A stretch of 40,791 nt of DNA from IMG/VR virus record IMGVR_UViG_3300045996_000217, positions 1-40,791 of that record. One strand, given 5' to 3'. Source of the stretch: a virus. A model generated the notes under the pieces. It did no database searches, was not told where the DNA came from, and worked only from the letters and a program-made list of their open reading frames with translations. The position numbers and the translations under genes were made by a program. Below, in pieces: positions 35,192-40,791 of the stretch. Every line of letters starts with the position of its first letter. Position 1 is the stretch's first letter.

Positions 35192-37261
35192 TTAGAAGCC
35201 TTGCGGTGCGTATTGGCGGGAGATGGTTTCGTGGTCTTTACGGTCTTGCTCACGCTGGGCCACGGCCTCTTTCAGCATCAGTTCCCGCTCCTTGATCTGG
35301 AGTTCGACGGCCTTTATCTGGAGGTCTAGCTGCTTCATCTCCTTGTCGGCAGCGATCTTCTCGCGCTGGCCTTGCAGCTTGATCATCTCGACTTCCTTTT
35401 GCGCCTCAGCCAACAGCGCTTCAGGCGGTGGAGGCGGCGGGCCGGGAGGCTGTACCTTGGCAGGGTCATTGAAGTACAGATCAAAGCCCTTGATGCCCAT
35501 GAGTTTGAGCATCTGGCGTAATGCGTTGTAGAGCTTGGAAGGATCAGCCAGCGGAGAACCGGCCATCATGAGTTCCTTCTGCTGCACAATCAGCATCTGG
35601 AAGTGAGCAATCATTTCCGACTTGTCGCCTGTGCCCAGACCCACATTGACTGTCGCATCCATCTCGTGCGACCACGAGCGCGGATCGAACTCCACCCACT
35701 CATTACGCAGGCGGACTGTGGCGGCTTTGTCCTGGTTCTGGCAAACGAGCTTCAGAATCAGCTTGAACAGGTCTTTGACGCCTGTTTCCGCCATGATTCG
35801 GGCAATCATCTGCAAGCGCTGCTGTGCGGCTCCCATGATCTTGGAGACGCCAAGCGCAGTTTTATTCAGCGTGTCAGCCTCAAGCCCCTGGTTGTAACGT
35901 GTAATGCCGGTACGGATCTCGCGGCGGGTATCCATGAACTCGATACCTTGCAGCGCTTCACCAGCCACGAGAGACGTTTCCAGCGGACCAGCCATGCCCG
36001 GCTCTTTCATGCGAACCACGCCGCCAATGCGGTTGTTCAGCAAGTCATCCAGATTCACCCGCCCGTCAATGGCGTAGGTTCTGGGGTTATTTCCCAGATA
36101 CAAAGAATCGAGGTATTGCCGTGTTAATGCGGTGTTCGTCTGCTGGATCGGCGCCGTAGGGTCGGCAAGCGCAAAGCCGTGGATGCGATGCGGAATCGGA
36201 ATAGGCGTGACAACACAGTAATCGTGGCCGTCCGCCTCGTCATTCTTCAGCGTCTCGGAGCCACGCAGGACATAGCGCCACTCGGCAATCCCGTCGCCGT
36301 CATGATCACACTGCACATAGCCTTCAAACAGAACGACTTCCTCCATCGCCTTATCCAGCGTGGTTTCGTCCTGCAAAGTGTCTAGGTCGCTGTCCGCATA
36401 TTCCTTGAGCGAGTCGCCTTCGTCCATCACACGCATGTCGTAGCTTTGGACGGAATAGGCCTCGGCCTTGGGAATGCCCATTTCCACCAGCTCAGAGCGC
36501 GTGTAGCTGTTGTACTGGCCTACCAACGTGGCGTCATAGATCGAACAGGCGCGGCGGGAGACAATGAACGTTTCCGGGCGCACGTTGCGGATGCAGACTT
36601 GACCCTTCTTCTGGGTAATCTTCAGTGTTACGTCATACAGCTTCTTGGACGGCTGCATGAGCATCTGCTGCACCTGCATTGCCTGTTCGGGAGCCATGAC
36701 GTTCAGCCCGGCAGCAGCTTGTGCCCTCTGTGCCTCGTCTTCCAGATCAGGATAGGCGGCTTGCTCAATGACCTCAACGCCATCCTGTTGCAGCATCATA
36801 GTGAGCTGCATTTCATCCAGGCCCGTGTACTCTTCCTTCGTTACCTTGTCATAGTCATTCCAGAAGGCGCGAACAATGCCCAGCTTTGCGAGTAGCGCGT
36901 CCTTGAACCATGTATTAAAGATCAGAAAGCCGGGGTTCTGCTTCTTGACGATGTGGTTGACGTAATCCGTGGCCTGCTGTGCGTAGCGCTCGTCCTCGAT
37001 GCCTACAGGCTCGAACTCGCCAATGTTGTCACCAGACAGGAAGATGTCGAGCAAAGAAGGCAGAGCCGACTCCACCACCTCAAACACATCCCAAGAGACG
37101 ATTTGCGAGCGGCCCTCTACCTCGTTACCATCAGGCAGACCCAGGTAATAGGCGTAGTTACGCTCCCGCTCCGGGTTGATGGCGTGCTGCGCCCACGCAG
37201 TAGCTTGACCAATTTCATGGTCTAGCAGCGCGTTGAACGTGTCTTCGGGTAGTTTAGCCAT
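35192..37261 (-). CDS. Portal protein
   Basis: 689 aa. MAKLPEDTFNALLDHEIGQA ... YYLGLPDGNEVEGRSQIVSW ... VFEVVESALPSLLDIFLSGD is the classical opening of large podophage portals; the C-terminal third is a long Gln/Lys/Glu helix after a Pro-run (PPGPPPPPPE, about 615). Twelve copies form the DNA-entry vertex. The ATG follows a terminator hairpin whose loop holds the only Shine-Dalgarno-like GGAG. Confidence 0.88.
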   Translation of the reverse strand: MAKLPEDTFNALLDHEIGQATAWAQHAINPERERNYAYYLGLPDGNEVEGRSQIVSWDVFEVVESALPSLLDIFLSGDNIGEFEPVGIEDERYAQQATDYVNHIVKKQNPGFLIFNTWFKDALLAKLGIVRAFWNDYDKVTKEEYTGLDEMQLTMMLQQDGVEVIEQAAYPDLEDEAQRAQAAAGLNVMAPEQAMQVQQMLMQPSKKLYDVTLKITQKKGQVCIRNVRPETFIVSRRACSIYDATLVGQYNSYTRSELVEMGIPKAEAYSVQSYDMRVMDEGDSLKEYADSDLDTLQDETTLDKAMEEVVLFEGYVQCDHDGDGIAEWRYVLRGSETLKNDEADGHDYCVVTPIPIPHRIHGFALADPTAPIQQTNTALTRQYLDSLYLGNNPRTYAIDGRVNLDDLLNNRIGGVVRMKEPGMAGPLETSLVAGEALQGIEFMDTRREIRTGITRYNQGLEADTLNKTALGVSKIMGAAQQRLQMIARIMAETGVKDLFKLILKLVCQNQDKAATVRLRNEWVEFDPRSWSHEMDATVNVGLGTGDKSEMIAHFQMLIVQQKELMMAGSPLADPSKLYNALRQMLKLMGIKGFDLYFNDPAKVQPPGPPPPPPEALLAEAQKEVEMIKLQGQREKIAADKEMKQLDLQIKAVELQIKERELMLKEAVAQREQDRKDHETISRQYAPQGF

Positions 37262-37285
37262 AATAAAAGCCGCTCCAGGCGGCTA
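37262..37285 (-). terminator. Terminator-like hairpin between terL and portal, with Shine-Dalgarno in its loop
   Basis: Minus strand AGCCGC-CTGGA-GCGGCT then TTTTATT and the portal ATG. Arms at 37268-37273 and 37279-37284. GGAG spans the loop and the first stem base (37273-37276), 11 bases before the start codon, so the hairpin may also tune translation. Confidence 0.7.
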
Positions 37286-38791
37286 TACGATTCCCATAGG
37301 TCGATAGTTGAGGCTTCCGCCCCACATTTTTGATACCGGCTCAGCAAACGTGAGCCCCAGCGCGTCCGCCGTATCTGGCGATCTAAAGCCGCGCTTCTTC
37401 ATGTCTTCCTTGCGCTCCATCTTCAGAGCGTTACTGCTGTCGTAGGCGTATCGAATCTGCGTCAAATCCGCCTGGAGTTCGTCGCTATCAGGGATCTTGG
37501 CGGGCTGCTTTTCCAGCCATAGCTTCATCTCGCCCCACATCTCAGCGCGCTTGTTTGTGTACTTGGTTTCGTCAATCGGAGAGTTTGAGCTGTTGACCTG
37601 GAGGAGCTGCACGCTCTCATCCTTGATCAACTCGGCAAGGCGGTCATAGACGCCAGCCCCTAGCCCCCCTACGTCTACCGCCACTTGGTCAGGCTTTACC
37701 TCATCAATAATGGTCTTGACGATGCCAGCCACTTCCATCGTGCTTTTCTTCGAGAAGCTTCGTATCCAATGGACTACGCGGCCCTGCCTCAAGCAGACTG
37801 ATGTCCGGTCATCACCAAAGCGGGCGGGATCGACGCCAAGCTTCTTTTCGCCAATCGCCTCAACGCCTTCCGCCTTGCGAGCAGCTAGAACCAAATCAGG
37901 CTTGATATATGGGTCAAGGCCCGACACTTGAAACGCTTCGGCTGCTGTAGCCGGATATTCCTGCTTGAACAGCGTTTCATCCTTCAGCTCGACGATCTTG
38001 GCTCTGCGCCAAACCATCTGCTCCAGGTCTAGCCCGTAGGCTTCCCGATATTTCTTTTCGTCTTCGCTTAGCTCGAAGCCATCAGGCACAGCCTTGCGAT
38101 ATTCCGGCTGCCAGTACCACGGCACGAAGATGGCGATGTATTCAGACTCGCCCGCCTCTGCTGCTTGCCATTGCTGATGGAAGTAGTTGCCAACACCGTT
38201 AGCCGTAGACTCAAGCACCGCCTCAGTTCCGGGCTCATCCGGTATAGCCTGCAAGATGCCTGCTGCATGCTGTTGCGCATTCGGCCAGAAACCGACTTCG
38301 GAGCCGTGAAAAAGCTGAATGGTTGAGCCGCGCCCTACCGCTTTATTCCCTGCTGTCCCGACCTTGTAGCCGGAATCAATGTTGCTAAAGGACAGTTCCT
38401 TGGCATTTGCCGCGCCTGTACTTGGCCTGACTACTGCCGGGCAATTCTCGTGATACCGCTCTGCCAGCTCAAATAGGTTGTTCGTCGCTTCTTCCTCATG
38501 GGTGAGGATGAATGCCCGCACCCCCTTGGAATGCGTCACACGCCAGTAAAACCGGCCTTCAACGTAGGTAGAACAACCCTGCTGCCTGCCCTTGAGGATG
38601 ATGGCCCGAACCTTGCCAGTTCTAGCTCTCTGCTCCTCGATGCGCTGATGGATATACCGCTGCGCCTCGTTCAACTCAAGCGGCAGAACCTCGCCTGCCT
38701 TCGTGCGAATCTTCAAGCACTTGGCTGCGTAATGTAGAAAGTCATCCTTTAACCGCTGACGGATGGCCTTTTCTCTTTCACTCAAGCTCAT
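37283..38791 (-). CDS. Terminase large subunit
   Basis: 502 aa. Motor: Walker A-like GRQQGCST (68-75) after AIILK, Walker B-like LFHGSEVG (160-167, E165), coupling ESTANG (194-199). RNase H-like nuclease: D321 (GVDPARFGDDRTS), D373 (VAVDVGGLGAGV) and a late D in DTADALGLTF. Cuts and pumps DNA into the prohead through the portal. Overlaps the TerS-like gene by 14 bases. The set does not by itself show cos or headful cutting. Confidence 0.93.
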   Translation of the reverse strand: MSLSEREKAIRQRLKDDFLHYAAKCLKIRTKAGEVLPLELNEAQRYIHQRIEEQRARTGKVRAIILKGRQQGCSTYVEGRFYWRVTHSKGVRAFILTHEEEATNNLFELAERYHENCPAVVRPSTGAANAKELSFSNIDSGYKVGTAGNKAVGRGSTIQLFHGSEVGFWPNAQQHAAGILQAIPDEPGTEAVLESTANGVGNYFHQQWQAAEAGESEYIAIFVPWYWQPEYRKAVPDGFELSEDEKKYREAYGLDLEQMVWRRAKIVELKDETLFKQEYPATAAEAFQVSGLDPYIKPDLVLAARKAEGVEAIGEKKLGVDPARFGDDRTSVCLRQGRVVHWIRSFSKKSTMEVAGIVKTIIDEVKPDQVAVDVGGLGAGVYDRLAELIKDESVQLLQVNSSNSPIDETKYTNKRAEMWGEMKLWLEKQPAKIPDSDELQADLTQIRYAYDSSNALKMERKEDMKKRGFRSPDTADALGLTFAEPVSKMWGGSLNYRPMGIV

Positions 38792-39077
38792 CTAGTGCGC
38801 CCTCGTGGTTTGTCACGTTGGCATTCATCTCGATAGATGACAGCTTTGGATGGATATACGGAGCAGCAGCCTTAGCCGCCTCAAACCGCATAGCCTTTAA
38901 TGCAATGACCTGTGCGGGCTCAGCACCCTCCGGCACTGTGTCGCTGCGCATAATCTCCAGCATGAACTCAAGCGGCGTAATTCCTTCGCTTGCCGCCTTG
39001 TCCGCTATGTCGCGTGTCTTGGTGCTGGCGCTGCCTGCCTTGCGGCCTGCGCCATCGCGCTTTCCGCCTCGTGGCAT
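38778..39077 (-). CDS. Terminase small subunit-like protein, 99 aa
   Basis: Start MPRGGKRDGAGRKAGSASTK at ATG 39077 after AGGAAATC. Basic N-terminal DNA-binding style, then TRDIADKAASEGITPLEFML and KAAAPYIHPKLSSIEM. This compact protein directly precedes terL in many podophages and is taken as the TerS equivalent, recognising the packaging site. Assignment rests on pattern and neighbour. Confidence 0.7.
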   Translation of the reverse strand: MPRGGKRDGAGRKAGSASTKTRDIADKAASEGITPLEFMLEIMRSDTVPEGAEPAQVIALKAMRFEAAKAAAPYIHPKLSSIEMNANVTNHEGALDELE

Positions 39078-39099
39078 GTTTGATTTCCTTTGATTGTTT

Positions 39100-39402
39100 T
39101 CAAACACCCTCACCCGGCGTAACATAAACTGTTGCCGAATCAGAGTTGGTAATGCCGGATATATGGGTTGCGCCGCCCTTGCTGATTACCTCTATCACTC
39201 CAGGAGGAATAGGCAGATCGCTCGTCGTCGCCGCAACCGTGGCTCCGCCCGCCTTGATAAAGACAGTCGTTGTGCCCGCGTTGAATAGGCGGATCGTGCC
39301 ATTGCGCGTAGGAACAGCAACACGCGTCCCGCTGGATGTTGTCGCCGCTAGAGTCTGCGTTCCCGACTCCCAATCTGGCGCAAAGGGCACTGTTTCAGCC
39401 AT
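39100..39402 (-). CDS. Beta-rich structural/hypothetical protein, 100 aa
   Basis: AGGAAACGAAG site. MAETVPFAPDWESGTQTLAA ... TRVAVPTRNGTIRLFNAGTT ... FIKAGGATVAATTSDLPIPP ... ATVYVTPGEGV: short beta strands with Thr/Gly turns, a jelly-roll-like small protein known from podophage genomes, possibly capsid decoration. Lies upstream of the terminase genes. Confidence 0.7.
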   Translation of the reverse strand: MAETVPFAPDWESGTQTLAATTSSGTRVAVPTRNGTIRLFNAGTTTVFIKAGGATVAATTSDLPIPPGVIEVISKGGATHISGITNSDSATVYVTPGEGV

Positions 39403-39634
39403 TCTTCGTTTCCTTTAATTTCGCCTCTAGCACTGCCTTTTCACCCATCAGGTTTTGCAGATCACCTATCAGGCTGCCCATTAAGCGGCCAAGCACCAGA
39501 CTTGCTGCGTCTGCCCTGATCTGATTTTCTTGCTGCTGCTGGACTTGTGCGGCCAATTGTTCGGCGAAGCCTGTTTCGCTCGGAAGCTCGCTTGGCTTGT
39601 CTTCAAGCGTTTGATCAGGGATTAGCCCAGCCAT
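39395..39634 (-). CDS. Helical hypothetical protein, 79 aa
   Basis: MAGLIPDQTLEDKPSELPSE, then Gln-rich helix (LAAQVQQQQENQIRADAASL) and LMGEKAVLEAKLKE coiled coil. Overlaps both neighbours by 8-13 bases. Unknown; could be a small assembly factor. Confidence 0.65.
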   Translation of the reverse strand: MAGLIPDQTLEDKPSELPSETGFAEQLAAQVQQQQENQIRADAASLVLGRLMGSLIGDLQNLMGEKAVLEAKLKETKNG

Positions 39635-40440
39635 ACAGGTATTGCTCCATTTGAACCATTGACAACTACCCTCAGCCAGAACGCGGGGTTGCCTGCCGCC
39701 GGGGAATTGGTCAGCGTCGCGGTGGCCGCTCCAGCGGAGGAAGTTTGGTTGGTGTACCGAACGCCACGGTCGGAAAGGATCTCTGCCCCACCTGTGACTT
39801 GCAGAATCGTGCTGTTGCCACTGTTTGCACTTGCTCCAATGACCACAGGAGCGCCGCCAGAAGGAATGGCAATGTTGAACTTACCCGTTCCCGCTGTCAG
39901 TTGGCCGTAGAAACCAATCGTGGAACTAGATCCCGCCTGGTTCAGCATGTTGAAGCCGATTACGTTGGCGGGAGCCGTACCTGAGAACGCGTTGGCACGG
40001 AAGTAATTGACGTTGCTGATCGTGCCGGAATTACCAGATATGGAGGCGTTGAAGTTGGCTAATGTGCCCACTGTGCCGCTTGCACCCACATTTGCCAGTC
40101 CGCCCTGCACTGCAACAAGGTTCGTTACTGTGCCTGCTGTGACTTCCGTCTTACCCTCAGCGCCAATCAACAGGGAGGCAGTCTCCCCGGACGAGTTCAT
40201 CAGGGCGTAACCCATCGTGCCGATGTTGTGCCCGATAGCGTCAAAACCGCCCGTTCCGGTATATGTCACCTTACCTAGAACGGGGATAGTTACCGCGCTC
40301 GATTGCCCGCTTGGATTGGTTGTTACGTCAGCCTGAGCAAAAAGAAACGTGCCGGATGAACGCGTAGAACTGGAACGGGAAATGGATAGAGTGCTGAAGA
40401 CGCCAGCACTACCCGGCCCTTGTCCTCCCGCTCTGATCAT
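39622..40440 (-). CDS. Beta-rich virion/tail-like protein, 272 aa
   Basis: Start MIRAGGQGPGSAGVFSTLSI at ATG 40440 with AGGACTGGAA. Low-complexity beta repeats rich in Gly, Thr, Ser and Asn (GTVTNLVAVQGGLANVGASG, ASISGNSGTISNVNYFRANA), ending GNPAFWLRVVVNGSNGAIPV. This is the style of phage fibre/spike-associated or exported structural proteins. First gene after the tandem terminators, so possibly the first late gene. Exact role unknown. Confidence 0.7.
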   Translation of the reverse strand: MIRAGGQGPGSAGVFSTLSISRSSSTRSSGTFLFAQADVTTNPSGQSSAVTIPVLGKVTYTGTGGFDAIGHNIGTMGYALMNSSGETASLLIGAEGKTEVTAGTVTNLVAVQGGLANVGASGTVGTLANFNASISGNSGTISNVNYFRANAFSGTAPANVIGFNMLNQAGSSSTIGFYGQLTAGTGKFNIAIPSGGAPVVIGASANSGNSTILQVTGGAEILSDRGVRYTNQTSSAGAATATLTNSPAAGNPAFWLRVVVNGSNGAIPVWLG

Positions 40441-40451
40441 TTCCAGTCCTA

Positions 40452-40491
40452 TAAATAAAAATGCCCGCTCATCAGTGAAGAAGGCGGGCAA
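40452..40491 (-). terminator. Second tandem terminator before the late genes
   Basis: Minus strand TGCCCGC ... GCGGGCA (arms 40484-40490 and 40462-40468) followed by TTTTTATTT, 12 bases before the first late start codon. The base pairs 40491-40500 form a perfect AACACGTGTT palindrome next to it. Confidence 0.85.
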
Positions 40492-40520
40492 ACACGTGTT
40501 TTAAGGCACGCGAGGGAGAA

Positions 40521-40556
40521 ATAAAAACGCCCGACCGGAGCTAACCGTATCGGGCT
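40521..40556 (-). terminator. First tandem terminator before the late genes (tR'-like)
   Basis: Minus strand GCCCGA ... TCGGGC (40550-40555 and 40529-40534) followed by GTTTTTATTT. Together with the next one it would stop late transcription unless antiterminated. Confidence 0.85.
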
Positions 40557-40575
40557 TGTGAACGTGCTATCAAGG

Positions 40576-40640
40576 GAGCCGCCTGCAATTTCACCTGCTG
40601 TTAGCTAAGCTACAGTGGCAGGAGAATCCTCAAGCGGCTC
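40576..40640 (-). promoter_or_regulatory. Structured 65-nt leader element before the tandem terminators
   Basis: GAGCCGC (40576-40582) pairs with GCGGCTC (40634-40640) as a 7-bp closing stem. Inside, CCTGC/GCAGG (40594-40598, 40618-40622) and TAGC-TAA-GCTA (602-612) make a second, longer hairpin. It resembles a put- or qut-like antitermination signal by position; it lacks a T-arm and is too short for tRNA. Confidence 0.5.
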
Positions 40641-40651
40641 ACTTCATAACG

Positions 40652-40774
40652 CTAGTTCTTCAGCTTCCATCCCAACTGCTCCCTGATTCTCTCAGGGCTG
40701 GGAGGTGGCTCATTGGAGTTGCGCCGCTCTGTCTGATACGCCCTTACCTGCTCTTTCGATGGCTTGGTGATCAT
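40652..40774 (-). CDS. Second copy of the 40-aa terminal gene
   Basis: Same gene as at 1-123, complete here too, with the same GGAGG site (40780-40784). The single mismatch changes residue Arg to Lys (WKLKN instead of WRLKN). On a circular genome the two are one gene; it should be counted once. Confidence 0.65.
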   Translation of the reverse strand: MITKPSKEQVRAYQTERRNSNEPPPSPERIREQLGWKLKN

Positions 40775-40791
40775 AGCGGCCTCCAGGCGGA
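40652..40791. repeat. Right copy of 140-bp terminal direct repeat
   Basis: Equals positions 1-140 with T at 40665 for C at 14. See left copy. Confidence 0.9.

Noticed and set aside
40576-40640. tRNA gene on the minus strand (7-bp acceptor-like stem)
   Set aside because: Only 65 bases, no T-arm GGTTC, anticodon arm does not fit; kept as a structured leader element.
1-40791. CRISPR array, transposase or insertion sequence
   Set aside because: No regularly spaced repeats and no transposase-like protein seen on either strand.

Overview
The window is an essentially complete temperate short-tailed phage (podovirus) genome. The first 140 bases recur as the last 140 with one mismatch, so the natural molecule is probably circular or circularly permuted, about 40.65 kb per unit. 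Integrase, excisionase and a repressor/Cro pair show that it is temperate. A large portal, ejection proteins, a P22 gp10-like tail protein and the absence of any tape-measure or tail-tube gene point to a P22/BPP-1/Bcep22-type podovirion. No reverse transcriptase or template repeat of the BPP-1 type is present. The host is most likely a proteobacterium, perhaps a betaproteobacterium: the protein styles (DUF1376 initiator, YbcO, NinB, Sak4-like ATPase, embedded Rz/Rz1, SAR endolysin) fit, but nothing fixes the genus.

Layout, region by region. (1) 6906 down to 206, minus strand: the early-right operon in lambda-like order. It runs from a Cro/YdaS-like protein through an intrinsic terminator, a CII-like protein, small genes and YbcO to an O-like initiator and P-like helicase loader, which hold a candidate origin. 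A string of tiny genes, several encoding single-pass membrane peptides, follows, then a Q-like antiterminator. (2) 6907-8820: immunity region. Seven copies of a TTTACC-N4-GGTAAA-type operator sit in three groups. Two groups lie over near-identical promoters, one leftward (PR) and one rightward (PL). The repressor, a small antisense gene and two exported 'moron' genes lie between them. (3) 8834-19960, plus strand: early-left operon with many small tightly coupled genes, a gap at 10.1-10.4 kb that looks like a structured RNA, then Sak4-like ATPase, SSB, NinB, Dam-type methylase, excisionase, integrase and an RMF-like protein. (4) 40440 down to 19957, minus strand: the late operon. Order: TerS-like, TerL, portal, small head genes, scaffold, major capsid, adaptor, tail fibre, gp10-like protein, cupin, 2OG-oxygenase-like protein, three ejection-type proteins, holin, SAR endolysin, Rz/Rz1 and an HTH-metallophosphoesterase.

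How it fits together. In a lysogen the repressor should silence both PR and PL. After induction PR drives Cro, replication and Q. Q is encoded just before the circular junction, and late transcription would cross the junction into a structured leader, two tandem intrinsic terminators and then the head genes. Further hairpin-plus-U-run terminators lie inside the late operon, one of them within a reading frame, which fits a process that depends on antitermination. Genes are packed with ATGA, GTGA and TAATG overlaps. I used these overlaps to correct many start codons and to find genes shorter than 60 codons.
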